Below, piece after piece: positions 7,197-15,425 of a stretch of 33,667 bases of DNA; positions within the stretch are counted from its first letter, which is position 1; each line of letters starts with the position of its first letter. Origin of the DNA: Nitrospirota bacterium (GTDB taxonomy: Bacteria > Nitrospirota > 9FT-COMBO-42-15 > HDB-SIOI813); contig JACRGV010000043.1 of the NCBI GenBank assembly GCA_016212215.1, positions 1 to 33,667 on the forward strand, read 5' to 3'. A program made the position numbers and the translations under genes. The notes under the pieces are model-generated. The model ran no database searches. It saw nothing but the letters and a program-made list of their open reading frames with translations, and was not told the DNA's origin.

Positions 7197-9575
7197 CTAA
7201 GGTTTATTTATAACTAATTCATATTGCCCATCTTGCAAAACTGCAATCCAGTATCCCTGCCATATTTTAAGTACTGCCGTATTATATAGTACATAACTGT
7301 ATGTCCGGCCATTGTAGGTATATAAGGCATTGCTAACCCAGCCTAATGAAACTGCATCTTCATAAGTCTTTAACTCTCCTGAATTAATATTTCGTATATA
7401 AGTGTTCATTAGTGGAATGTCATGGGGATATGGATTACCAACCATGTTCCATCCGGGCAGGAGGGGGAGAGTTCTCTCTGAATCAGTAACTAAATTCCCA
7501 GTAATATTAAGTACGGAATTGGCTGTATTGGATTTGAGCATATACCCATAACCCGGCTGAATCTCTGTTACAGTTAAAAAAGTTCCGCTGCCGGCAGAAA
7601 TATCATTTGGTCTCCAGTAGAATACCTCAACAGGAGAACCGACAATATTGCTTAATAATGCCTGTGCATCTGAGGGTTGAGGATTAAATGGTACAGATAT
7701 CATTGTATATCCATTTCTAATGGCAGTAACAGGCATAGGGGGAAGATTATTTTCGTTTATCACATTAGAGATTGCAGATATATTACCTTTTTCATCAAGT
7801 GCCTTGATAGCAAAGTAATATACACTATTTGTAGTAAGTTGACTTACCTGAAAGGACTCTGTAGTTCCGGATGAAACAGGTGAAGGCAGGCCTGTAACTT
7901 TTATAGCTTTTGAGAAAGTTATCTCACCTTTTTTAGGAGACTGGCCATCTTCTATGATCTTTAATTTTGACATCCTTAAATCATAAGTGGAGGCTTTTCC
8001 TTCAGCGCCGTCAGCTCCGGTAGCTGTCCATTCAAGTGTTACTGAGTTCCTTGTGGAGACACCTGTGCGTATTCTTAAATCTGTTATTTGGGCCGGCACA
8101 TCAAATGGGATTGGTTTTATAGTTGTGAAGAATTGTATATCTGATATACCCTTATTCCCTGATGCATCTGATGAGAGCATACGTATACTATATTTAGTGT
8201 CAGGGCTTAGACCGGATAGTACAGCGGTGTGTGCTGTCACAAGACTATTATCACGCTCGCTTTGGTCACTTAAAGGAATACTTGTCCCATACTCAGTCTG
8301 AGTTGTTGATGCTTCATCTGTGAGCCATTTAACTGTAGCCTGAGTTGCCGTGATATTGGTTATGGTAATACCGGATATAACTGGGGCATTGATGTCCGCC
8401 GGTGTAGCTGTTGTGAAAGAGGCATCCCCTGATAGAGCAATGTTACCTGCTGCATCTATGCTCTTTACACGGTAGTGATAATCCGTAGAAGAAGACAAGT
8501 CCCTGATGGTTACACTATGATTTGAAACAAGGGTTGATTCGAGGGTTGTTGATGAACCATAATTTGTTGTTGTCCCGTACTCAGCCTGTGTAGTTGATGT
8601 TTCATTTGTTGTCCAGTTAATCACAGCTTCAGTTGAAGAAATGTTTCCGCTGGTTAGTGTAGAAATCACCGGAGGTGTAGTGTCAAGAGTTATGGATGCT
8701 GTATATTGGTCAGAAACATTGCCTGCATTGTCCTGATATTTTACTTTTAGGTTTTTTGCCCCTTCCAGATTGGAAAGTATGTAAGATTTTATTGATTTGT
8801 AATTTTCCCATGAACTCCATGTATTTCCATCCTCTGAGAACTGCATTTGTCCGCACCCGGACTCCGGATCAGTACAGGAGAGGGTAAGAATAACAGAATT
8901 AGTATTGGTTAATACAGCACTATTGTTAATAGAAACCGTTCCTGAAGGTGGAATTAAGTCAGGGGTAGTAAAGGAAACATCTGCCGAACTTCCTGAATTT
9001 CCAGAAGGGTCAAGACTGATAACCTTCACGTGATAGGTAGTTACCGGTAATAAACCGTTGAGAATAACAGTGTGTGAAGTTACCATTGTGGTATCAAGTA
9101 GTGTGGAGTTCCCATAGCTTGTTGTTATCCCATATTCTAATTGTGATGATGCGATTTCATCAGTTGTCCATGTAAGGGTTGCTGCGGAGCCGGTAATATT
9201 TGAGGTCGCTATACCAGAAAGGGTAGGCGGAGTTGAGTCCGGGATGGTCTTGGAAACCTCATTTGAGTAATTGCTTTCATTTCCTGCTGTATCATAAGCT
9301 GTTACTACAAAGTAGTATGTTACCATTTCCGTCAAATTTATTATGTTAGTTGTGGTTACATTACCTGCATCTACGGTTGAATTATAAGTACCTGAGGAAG
9401 TTCCATAGTATACTTTGTATCCGGAAAGGTCTGTTAAGGTGGTGCCATCAACATTTGTTGTCGGCGCCGTCCATGAGAGGGCTGCCTCACCACCGAAGGC
9501 TGAATCGTTAAAGCCAAAGATGATAATATTTAACAGAGAAATACTCACGATTAAAATATTTCTGCAAGTTCTCAT
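7197..9575 (-). CDS. Secreted multi-domain fibronectin type III protein
   Basis: The 792-residue product has a signal peptide (about 1-29, ending near SAFGG). Six beta-sandwich modules follow, about 90 residues each. Modules 1, 2, 4, 5 and 6 look like fibronectin type III, with repeated patterns such as WTTDE, SQLEYG and TTYHVKV and AGN turns. Module 3, with a Cys pair (SCTDPESGC), is closer to a bacterial Ig-like domain. Modules 2, 4 and 5 are close relatives, suggesting internal duplication. The C-terminal about 190 residues (NGYTMISVPFNP and LLPGWNMVGNPYP) form a conserved beta-rich ending seen in secreted proteins of this type. No catalytic motif was seen, so a surface or extracellular binding role is likely. 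It is convergent with the riboswitch-controlled gene. Confidence 0.85.
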   Translation of the reverse strand: MRTCRNILIVSISLLNIIIFGFNDSAFGGEAALSWTAPTTNVDGTTLTDLSGYKVYYGTSSGTYNSTVDAGNVTTTNIINLTEMVTYYFVVTAYDTAGNESNYSNEVSKTIPDSTPPTLSGIATSNITGSAATLTWTTDEIASSQLEYGITTSYGNSTLLDTTMVTSHTVILNGLLPVTTYHVKVISLDPSGNSGSSADVSFTTPDLIPPSGTVSINNSAVLTNTNSVILTLSCTDPESGCGQMQFSEDGNTWSSWENYKSIKSYILSNLEGAKNLKVKYQDNAGNVSDQYTASITLDTTPPVISTLTSGNISSTEAVINWTTNETSTTQAEYGTTTNYGSSTTLESTLVSNHSVTIRDLSSSTDYHYRVKSIDAAGNIALSGDASFTTATPADINAPVISGITITNITATQATVKWLTDEASTTQTEYGTSIPLSDQSERDNSLVTAHTAVLSGLSPDTKYSIRMLSSDASGNKGISDIQFFTTIKPIPFDVPAQITDLRIRTGVSTRNSVTLEWTATGADGAEGKASTYDLRMSKLKIIEDGQSPKKGEITFSKAIKVTGLPSPVSSGTTESFQVSQLTTNSVYYFAIKALDEKGNISAISNVINENNLPPMPVTAIRNGYTMISVPFNPQPSDAQALLSNIVGSPVEVFYWRPNDISAGSGTFLTVTEIQPGYGYMLKSNTANSVLNITGNLVTDSERTLPLLPGWNMVGNPYPHDIPLMNTYIRNINSGELKTYEDAVSLGWVSNALYTYNGRTYSYVLYNTAVLKIWQGYWIAVLQDGQYELVINKP

Positions 9576-9945
9576 TTTGTTTTTCCTCTTCTCGTTAATA
9601 GAAAAACGTCTTAGGAGGGTATTTATATAAAATTGTAATTTAACTTCTTCGTCTATTATAGAAAGATACTTTATGGAATTATAAAAAGCAAGCTAATGGA
9701 GACATACAAGATATTTATTAGAAGATATGGCTGATAAAACGATAAAGTTATAAAATGATAGGCCCTCATCAGGCTTATAAGCACCTGATGAGGGTTTAGG
9801 AGAGGAGGGGGCATGAAGACCCATTAAAAACGAACTATTTGGTTTTAGTTCGTATCTTTATTTTAAAGATAACTTTATTATATTGAGAAAAGATTAAGAG
9901 AAGATTAAAATTTGAAATAGAAACAAGGAAGCTTTCAGGAAGAGT
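9576..9945. other. Spacer with three perfect hairpins
   Basis: No gene is supported here. The region is the leader of the FN3 gene (minus strand) and the downstream side of the cupin/zinc-ribbon pair. It contains three perfect inverted repeats: CCCTCATCAGG (9763-9773) with its complement at 9784-9794; ACGAACTA (9830-9837) with 9846-9853; and ATCTTTA (9854-9860) with 9864-9870. Confidence 0.6.
9825..9870 (-). terminator. Probable terminator (tandem hairpins) after the cupin/zinc-ribbon operon
   Basis: Read on the minus strand, a 7-bp stem (9870-9854) is followed directly by an 8-bp stem ACGAACTA/TAGTTCGT (9853-9830), and the stem runs into TTTTT-AA. The stems are AT-rich and so weak. Position, 75 bases after the stop of the zinc-ribbon gene, supports termination. 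The GC-richer hairpin at 9763-9794 may act as a backup. Confidence 0.45.
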
Positions 9946-10143
9946 CTAAAATAAAGAATGAAGAGGATACTCAGTGCTGCAACTTGGACAGATTACCCTT
10001 CTGTTTGAACGCCGCCAGATTGTATACATCAAGCCTGGAATAATAAGAAGCCATAGTAAGCCTTCCATCATTAGTGACCCTGGTGCAAAGACTACCCCCC
10101 TCCCTTTATGATGACAAGATGGACATTCAATATCTGTTACCAT
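9946..10143 (-). CDS. Small membrane protein with a split zinc-ribbon
   Basis: This 65-residue protein has two Cys-x-x-Cys knuckles, CPSCH near residues 8-12 and CPSCS near 52-56, flanking one hydrophobic helix (about 27-43, GLLWLLIIPGLMYTIW). The knuckles would have to come together across the membrane helix or in a dimer to bind zinc, which is odd for a ribbon. A good AGGGGA site lies before ATG 10143. It begins 19 bases after the cupin stop on the same strand, so the two form an operon. Function unknown. Confidence 0.65.
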   Translation of the reverse strand: MVTDIECPSCHHKGRGVVFAPGSLMMEGLLWLLIIPGLMYTIWRRSNRRVICPSCSTEYPLHSLF

Positions 10144-10162
10144 ATCATTCCCCTTTTTGTTA

Positions 10163-10492
10163 TTAATGTTTATGTATATGAACCGGTGCCATAAAGACTA
10201 AAACTGTAAGCTGTTCAGGTCCAGGGTTTGATACACCATGTTGCATGCCTGCCGGAGCAATAACAATCTGGTTCTCTATGAGAATCTGCTCCTCCCCTCC
10301 GATCTTCACCTTAGCCTGCCCGGTTATCACCATGTAAATCTTATCTGAATCATGATGTGTATGAGGATTTTGTCCCTGCCCCGGTTCAAGTGCATACACA
10401 TCACAAAGCACACGATCGGTTTGAAACATATTTATCTTCTTCATCTTCTCAGAAGAAAACTCTGCTGAATTTCTGATGTCTTTTATATCCAT
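10163..10492 (-). CDS. Cupin domain protein
   Basis: A 110-residue single-domain cupin. Motif 1 is around PHTHHDSDKIYMVITG, with the His residues and Asp/Glu expected for a metal site; motif 2 is around IAPAGMQHGVSNPG. The start is set at ATG 10492 because AAGGAG precedes it; a longer frame to 10546 would add 18 residues but overlap the divergent gene's leader. The C-terminus is His-rich (HIHKH). Small cupins of this type range from enzymes to sensors, so no substrate is claimed. It is followed by the zinc-ribbon membrane gene in the same operon. Confidence 0.8.
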   Translation of the reverse strand: MDIKDIRNSAEFSSEKMKKINMFQTDRVLCDVYALEPGQGQNPHTHHDSDKIYMVITGQAKVKIGGEEQILIENQIVIAPAGMQHGVSNPGPEQLTVLVFMAPVHIHKH

Positions 10493-10563
10493 TAATAATT
10501 TCTCCTTTTTTAAATTAAATAGTTTTGCTTGAGGATGTTTTTTCAAAGAGATATAATTATAGC

Positions 10564-11331
10564 ATGAAACTACTCAGAAAAATATTTTTTATTCTTTTTC
10601 CCATACTGTTGCTTGCTTCAGGAAATGTTGCATGGGGCGTAGAGGGATTGAATAATGTGAAGTGTCCGCAGGTTGTAAAAATTATATCTTCATCACCGGC
10701 AAATAATTCAAAGGACAATAGTATTGATAGTTCAATAGTAATAACATGGGATGATGGAGTCATGGACTATCTGACAAATGGATTGAGGGATTTGAAGCCT
10801 GCACTTGATTCAATAAACATTTCCGGCGGAAGATATCGTATGGGAACTCTCCTTACCACAGAGTGGGGAATCGGCGGCAATGTTGTTTGGGACGGCAAAA
10901 AGGAAATAATCAAACCTGATGCCCCATTGGAACCGGGAACACAATACCGGTTGTGGACTTACCTATATCTTACTCTCAGGAATGATAAAGTTCTTCACTG
11001 CCCAAGAATTGGAGGAGAGGTAGTTTTTACTACAGAGGGTAAGGCACCGGAAGATGGTAACCCAGTTCGTAATATTGACCTTTCATCACTCTATAATGGT
11101 GATGAAAGGGGTAACGGCAACATCAGCGGCCCCATATTAAGTATTGAAGGATCTCTCCGCTTAATTACAGTTAAAGATCAATCAATGGGGAAGGTAAGTT
11201 TTGTTGCGTATAAAGAAATACCTTTGATGCAAAAGGGAGAGATGGTTCAAATAGATAAATTCAAGGCAGGAGATATGGTTGAGGTAACTTTTACCGGTGG
11301 AAGGGCGGTAATGGTTCAGGTGAATCAATAA
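10564..11331 (+). CDS. Secreted protein with a Big_5-like Ig domain
   Basis: The start is taken at ATG 10564, which gives a clean signal peptide (MKLLRKIFFILFPILLLAS, cleavage near VAWG); an in-frame ATG at 10525 would place 13 polar residues before it. The mature protein has an Ig-like/Big_5-type domain (about 30-155), recognised by SSPANNSKDNSIDSSIVITW and the ending GGEVVFTTEG. A shorter C-terminal beta domain (about 185-255) follows, with KVSFVAYKEIPLMQKGEMVQIDKFKAGDMVEVTF. It is divergent from the cupin gene, with 71 bases between starts. No enzyme motif is visible. The family assignment is moderate and the function is unknown. Confidence 0.7.
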   Translation: MKLLRKIFFILFPILLLASGNVAWGVEGLNNVKCPQVVKIISSSPANNSKDNSIDSSIVITWDDGVMDYLTNGLRDLKPALDSINISGGRYRMGTLLTTEWGIGGNVVWDGKKEIIKPDAPLEPGTQYRLWTYLYLTLRNDKVLHCPRIGGEVVFTTEGKAPEDGNPVRNIDLSSLYNGDERGNGNISGPILSIEGSLRLITVKDQSMGKVSFVAYKEIPLMQKGEMVQIDKFKAGDMVEVTFTGGRAVMVQVNQ

Positions 11332-11337
11332 TTTTGC

Positions 11338-11524
11338 TTAGGGTCTGTCATAAAATAACCTATACATTTATGCATCTCATCTTCCGGCCATCTTTGCGTG
11401 CTTCTCAATCGCAACCCCTCAGCGTAGATTCAACTACGCCTTCGGGTATGCTCAATCGGTCGCACTCAAACCTGGCCGAAATCTGAGCGCCTAAATGCAC
11501 AAGTTATTTCATGACAGACCCTTA
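11338..11524. mobile_element. MITE-like element: 181-bp full-length imperfect palindrome with TTA flanks
   Basis: The element runs from GGGTCTGTCAT at 11341 to ATGACAGACCC at 11521 and is bounded on both sides by TTA (11338-11340 and 11522-11524), a plausible 3-bp target duplication. The termini are inverted over about 34 bases with few mismatches. The symmetry continues to the exact centre, where GCGTAG (11422-11427) pairs with CTACGC (11434-11439). It has no reading frame. A 133-bp copy, nearly identical but cut short, lies at 33395-33527, and a terminus appears at 1-9. Such an element would be mobilised in trans by an IS transposase that I cannot identify. Confidence 0.75.
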
Positions 11525-11534
11525 GCTTTAAGAT

Positions 11535-11867
11535 TTAATGTGTATTTAGCCATACCAGTGAAGCAATACCGATAAGTATACCGATTACTCCGAATATAAG
11601 TGCATTGGTCTTCCCGCCTGCAGGGATTATATATTTATACACCCATACAAGACCGTAAAAGCCTTTCCATCTGGTTTCAAAGAAGTAACTTAGAATAGAG
11701 AACACCCCCCAGCCGATCATAACTAGTCCCCAGATGAAAAGGGTTATGCTGCTGATAGAAACAAAGCCTGTTTCAGAACTCATAATCCTTATACTAAGTT
11801 CACTTATCAAAATGATGAATAGAATAACTATGATTACCCAAAAAGGGGGAAGCCCTGATTTTTTCAT
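11535..11867 (-). CDS. Small integral membrane protein, unknown function
   Basis: A 110-residue protein with three predicted membrane helices at about residues 9-28, 38-60 and 87-106, and a short aromatic cytosolic or periplasmic loop (FFETRWKGFYGLVWVYKYI). GGAAGGA precedes ATG 11867 at good spacing. I do not recognise the family. It lies downstream of the GGDEF-EAL gene on the same strand but 180 bases away, with a palindromic repeat between them, so cotranscription is uncertain. Confidence 0.6.
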   Translation of the reverse strand: MKKSGLPPFWVIIVILFIILISELSIRIMSSETGFVSISSITLFIWGLVMIGWGVFSILSYFFETRWKGFYGLVWVYKYIIPAGGKTNALIFGVIGILIGIASLVWLNTH

Positions 11868-11879
11868 GCGAAAATCCTT

Positions 11880-11956
11880 CCGGCGGGGTTAGAAACCCCC
11901 GCCTATCCGGATATATATATCAAGGATAGGTGGGACATTCTTGTCCCACTCTTTTT
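11880..11956. repeat. Palindromic repeat, GGGACAAGAA(A/T)GTCCC family, copy A
   Basis: On the minus strand this reads GTGGGACAAGAATGTCCCAC, then CCTATCC, a spacer, GGATAGGCGGGGG, and a tail GTTTCTAACCCCGCCGG. That makes three small hairpins: GGGACA/TGTCCC, CCTATCC/GGATAGG and GGCGGGG/CCCCGCC. Copies with the same order lie at 15333-15397 (plus orientation) and in shortened form at 31979-32018. Confidence 0.7.
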
Positions 11957-12049
11957 CATCATCCTTTGTAAGCAGCATGCCCATGGATGTTTAATGCGGC
12001 TATTATAGAGGATATAAGGCAGTGAGTAAATGAAGATGAAATCGGGTTG

Positions 12050-13513
12050 TTATGATGATGCATTGGAAGCTGTGGATTGTGACGCAGGATAGGATGAGGA
12101 TGTCAACTCATGCGGCCTTCCAAGCAGGAAACCCTGAACAAGGTCTAATCCAATTCCCCGGACGACATTTAACTCCTGCTCTGTTTCAATCCCCTCTGCG
12201 ATAATACCTTCTGCGGAATAATTTCTCATAGCAAAGATCATGTCTTTTAAGAAATCCCTGAATTGTGAGGAAGATACGGCCTGCAGAACTGTTGAGCGGT
12301 CAATCTTTATGTAATCAGGTATAAGTTGTGCGATAAACGGCAATGAGATAAAACCGGCGCCGAAGTCGTCTATTGCAAATTTAAACCCCTTCTCCCGCCA
12401 TCTCTGTGCAATCCTGAGACGGTTCTCAATATTATCGAGCACCTCTTTTTCTGAGATCTCAAGTATTATATCAGTACCTTCGGGTTTTGATACATGTTCC
12501 AGGGTTCTGAGCATTTCAAAGTCCATATTAACGAATAACCTCTTCAGTCCGGCTTCTTTTGCCTTTTCAAGTTCTAATTCAAAACCCATACACTTTAATT
12601 CATTGAGTTTTCCGATAGTCTGATACCTTTTAAATAATTCAATTATCCCTAATTTCCCCTGCGGGTCCCTTCCTAATGCCTCATAAGCAAAAATGGAATC
12701 AGTTCTTGTATCAACGATAGGCTGAAACACAATTTTCATTGCATGTTTATCAATCCTGTATTCCTCTTCTCCTATCTGGATCTTGTGTCCGCCCTTTTTG
12801 GCTATGTATAAGGCACGTTCTGCATTATGAATTAATCCTGCTGAATCAGTACTATGCTCAGGGTAAAGCGCAACACCTATACTTAAATCAAGAAGTAACC
12901 GGTTCTTTTCACCTATCTTCTGCATATTCCTTCTTATACGCTCAGTTGCTATTAGCACGCCATCACGTGTAGAATTGGAAAGGGCAACAGCTATTTCATC
13001 GCCACCCCATCTTGCCACTAAGTCTGCTCCACGGGTTGACTCCCTGATACTCTGTGCCGTTGACCTTAAAACCTCATCTCCAACCACATGGCCGTAAGTA
13101 TTATTAATCTTTGTAAAGTCATCAATATCACACAACAGGATTGCTAATAAATAGTTGTATTGTCCGGCACGTGCAATCTCCTCCTCAAGCCGCTCATTAA
13201 AATAGTGGCGATCGTAAAGGTCGGTAAGATTATCCCGGATTGCCTGATACTCCAGAGTTGCCCTCATCCTTGATAATATGCGTCTGGTAGTAATAACATA
13301 AGCACAGAACAGCATGATAAGAATAATTAATCCAATCAAGGCCCTGTTTGCCATTGAGCGTAACAGGCTAAAACTGCTGTATGTTTCACCTAACAGGAAG
13401 AAATATGTTCCAACAGTGACTGCACCTAAAACAAGGATAAGTGCGAGTGCTAAAATCCAGAGCTGCCATTCCCTGCGCTCAACGGAGTTTAAATTGTTTA
13501 TTTCTTGTTTCAT
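12050..13513 (-). CDS. Membrane-anchored GGDEF-EAL protein (c-di-GMP synthesis/degradation)
   Basis: This 487-residue protein has two N-terminal helices (about 18-41 and 58-78) with only a short loop between, so no obvious sensor domain. The GGDEF domain (about 85-245) has the active-site variant GGDEI (170-174), metal-binding DIDDF, and an intact inhibitory I-site RGAD (161-164). Base-recognition residues are N137 (INN) and D146 (GDEVL). The EAL domain (about 255-470) keeps EAL (278-280), VNMDF, LEISEKE, IDDFGAG, YIKID, AEGIETE and VQGFLLGRP, so phosphodiesterase activity is expected. D146 matches the Asp of ordinary diguanylate cyclases, not the Ser of the cGAMP-making Hypr GGDEF enzymes. 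The C-terminal tail is Ser-rich. Net output (synthase or hydrolase) cannot be told from sequence. Confidence 0.92.
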   Translation of the reverse strand: MKQEINNLNSVERREWQLWILALALILVLGAVTVGTYFFLLGETYSSFSLLRSMANRALIGLIILIMLFCAYVITTRRILSRMRATLEYQAIRDNLTDLYDRHYFNERLEEEIARAGQYNYLLAILLCDIDDFTKINNTYGHVVGDEVLRSTAQSIRESTRGADLVARWGGDEIAVALSNSTRDGVLIATERIRRNMQKIGEKNRLLLDLSIGVALYPEHSTDSAGLIHNAERALYIAKKGGHKIQIGEEEYRIDKHAMKIVFQPIVDTRTDSIFAYEALGRDPQGKLGIIELFKRYQTIGKLNELKCMGFELELEKAKEAGLKRLFVNMDFEMLRTLEHVSKPEGTDIILEISEKEVLDNIENRLRIAQRWREKGFKFAIDDFGAGFISLPFIAQLIPDYIKIDRSTVLQAVSSSQFRDFLKDMIFAMRNYSAEGIIAEGIETEQELNVVRGIGLDLVQGFLLGRPHELTSSSYPASQSTASNASS

Positions 13514-13768
13514 TTATGTTATTCCCGAGAAATCAGTCGGTATAAATCTTTTAATGTTTGATAAAATTCAGAGCTGTTTTCTTGTATCTAATAAATATAT
13601 TTTCGGAATTTCTTATCAGTATAATAAGGAGGTGTAATCACTTTTGGGGTTTAACAAGACCGGACCATTACCGACAATTACATGGCTATTGGATCTGAAT
13701 TCAATTTCAAAGTTATATATTAAATGAGCAAGGAGATTAAAAAGCAGTTTAGAGGATATTTCCTTCTC

Positions 13769-13796
13769 TTGACATCTGTACCCTCTAAAATATATT
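13769..13796 (+). promoter_or_regulatory. Strong sigma70-like promoter of the Cus efflux operon
   Basis: A perfect TTGACA at 13769-13774 and TATATT at 13791-13796 are 16 bases apart, about 69 bases before the tolC-like ATG. The rest of the 13514-13864 spacer holds no gene that I can support. No CueR/CusR-type dyad with the usual long spacer was evident. Confidence 0.65.
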
Positions 13797-13864
13797 CTGC
13801 TGTAGTTATTTTTTTTATAATCCTATATAATCCCTAACTCAAAAGGAGGTTGACAGTAATAAAC

Positions 13865-15139
13865 ATGCCTTTAAGGTTTAGATGTTTTCTTATTTTCTTC
13901 CTCTTGCTATTCACTATTCACTATTCACTATTCACTGCCTCAGCAGTCTACGCCGTAGAACCCCTGACTCTCAAGACCATCATTGAAGAGGCCCTTCATA
14001 ATAATCAGGAAGTACAGGCACTGCGTCAGAATGTTAAGGCAAAAGAGGCAATGGCAGGGGCTGAGGGGGTACTTGATGACCCGACATTAAAGATAGAACT
14101 GGAAGACTTGTCAAAAGACAAACCGCTCAATATCTCTCCGGGGAGCGCTATGCAAACCCGTTACACATTCAGTCAGATGTTCCCTTATCCTGGAAAATTA
14201 TCACTCCAGAAGCGGATTGCGTATACAGAAGTCCTTATGGCCGGGGCTGAACTAAGGTCAAAAGAGATTGAAATAACAAAGATGATCAAAGATGCCTATT
14301 ATGAATATCAGATGATTACTGAGACTATCAAGATTAATAAAGAGATTAGTGATGTACTTTCCAACATGGCAAAGATTGCTGAAATCAAGTATGGGACCGG
14401 TGAGGTATCACAGCAGGATGTAATAAAGGCACAGGTTGAAACAGCAATGCTTATTAATGAGGTGATCAATCTGAAAGCAGAGAGAGAGGTAGTTGATGTT
14501 GAGATTAAGTCCCTGTTAAACAGGCCGCAGGATATTCCTCTTTCTGAACCGGAGAATATTTCTATGAACAAGGTTAAGATAAAACCTGACGAACTTTCTA
14601 TTAAGGCCATTAGAAATAATCCATCTCTCCAATTAATGAGATATGAGACCGATGGCATTCACCTTAAAACTGAGCTTGCAAAAAAAGAATACTATCCAAA
14701 CATTATGGTTGGTATTGCCCCGATCCAGCGTGAAGGCAGGTTTGATGCTTATGATGCAATGTTTGAGGTAAATATTCCGATATGGCGCAGCAAATATGCA
14801 GGCAAGGTATCAGAGGCAGGCATTATGTCGGATGTTATGAAATTCAGACTCAGGGCTGAGGAAAACATAAAGACTGCAGAAGTAAAGGAGTGGGCAATCA
14901 AGATAGAAACAGCAGACAAGATCAGAGGTCTTTATGAAACCACATTAACCCCGCAGGCTGAACTGTCCTTTGAGTCTGCCCTTAAAAACTATCAAACAGG
15001 TAAGATAGACTTTCTTACCCTGCTCGATACTGAACGGTTGTTGAAAAAAACAAAAATAGAATATATTGAATCACTGATAACATACCGTAAAAGGATCGCG
15101 GCATTGGAACAGATTGTTGGGGAAGAAATCGCTGAGTGA
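13865..15139 (+). CDS. TolC-family outer-membrane efflux channel (CusC-like)
   Basis: This outer-membrane/periplasmic duct is the exit component of the tripartite metal pump. The 424-residue product has a signal peptide ending SAVYA, then two OEP repeats of the TolC type. The first begins LTLKTIIEEALHNNQEVQALRQ, and the second ends with the YQTGKIDFLTLLDTERLL motif and a long coiled helix. I prefer ATG 13865; a TTG at 13850 abuts the AAAAGGAGG site (13841-13849) with no spacer, while ATG 13865 has a long spacing, so the start is not certain. The signal peptide coding region contains four tandem CTATTCA heptads (13907-13934) that encode FTIHYSLFT. First gene of the operon with cusB- and cusA-like genes. 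Confidence 0.88.
   Translation: MPLRFRCFLIFFLLLFTIHYSLFTASAVYAVEPLTLKTIIEEALHNNQEVQALRQNVKAKEAMAGAEGVLDDPTLKIELEDLSKDKPLNISPGSAMQTRYTFSQMFPYPGKLSLQKRIAYTEVLMAGAELRSKEIEITKMIKDAYYEYQMITETIKINKEISDVLSNMAKIAEIKYGTGEVSQQDVIKAQVETAMLINEVINLKAEREVVDVEIKSLLNRPQDIPLSEPENISMNKVKIKPDELSIKAIRNNPSLQLMRYETDGIHLKTELAKKEYYPNIMVGIAPIQREGRFDAYDAMFEVNIPIWRSKYAGKVSEAGIMSDVMKFRLRAEENIKTAEVKEWAIKIETADKIRGLYETTLTPQAELSFESALKNYQTGKIDFLTLLDTERLLKKTKIEYIESLITYRKRIAALEQIVGEEIAE
13907..13936. repeat. Heptad tandem repeat inside a signal-peptide coding region
   Basis: Four exact CTATTCA units (13907-13934) run into CTG. Because 7 is not a multiple of 3, the units are read in successive frames and give LFTIHYSLFT, which happens to be hydrophobic enough for the signal-peptide core. 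Confidence 0.85.
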
Positions 15140-15163
15140 AAGGTAACTCGCATTAAGTTCACA

Positions 15164-15290
15164 AAGGATGATGAAAATGAGGCCCCCTCACCCGGACCCT
15201 CTCCCGCAAGGGGAGAGGGTCCATAGATTATCCCCCTCCCTTGACGGGAGGGGGATAGGGGGAGGGTGAGCTTTGGTGCATTTTCGAGTG
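15164..15290. repeat. GC-rich palindromic repeat cassette between tolC-like and cusB-like genes
   Basis: After AAAGGATGATGAAAAT comes CCCCCTCACCCGGA. Two perfect 11-bp hairpins follow: GACCCTCTCCC (15195-15205) with 15211-15221, and ATCCCCCTCCC (15230-15240) with 15246-15256. The cassette closes with GGGAGGGTGAGCTT. The outer CCCTCACCC/GGGTGAG arms can pair too, giving a clover-like fold. Related cassettes lie at 16796-17013, 20230-20317 and inside the gene at 20314. Confidence 0.8.
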
Positions 15291-15332
15291 AACCCTCATG
15301 AGCCTTCGGCTCACAAAGGGGCATGAAAATAA

Positions 15333-15397
15333 GCGGGACAAGAAAGTCCCGCCTATCCGCATAGAAATGGATAGGCGGGGTTTTCTTACCCCACCGG
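15333..15397. repeat. Palindromic repeat, GGGACAAGAA(A/T)GTCCC family, copy B
   Basis: GCGGGACAAGAAAGTCCCGC, CCTATCC, spacer, GGATAGGCGGGG, then TTTTCTTACCCCACCGG: the same order as copy A at 11880-11956 read in reverse. It sits 29 bases before the cusB-like start and could influence readthrough within the operon. Confidence 0.7.
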
Positions 15398-15425
15398 AGA
15401 AGGGTTTTCGGATGAGGGGATATAA

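Noticed and set aside
13624-13640. AAGGAGGTG at 13627 as the ribosome-binding site of a gene before the Cus operon
   Set aside because: No start codon at fitting distance opens a frame of meaningful length.
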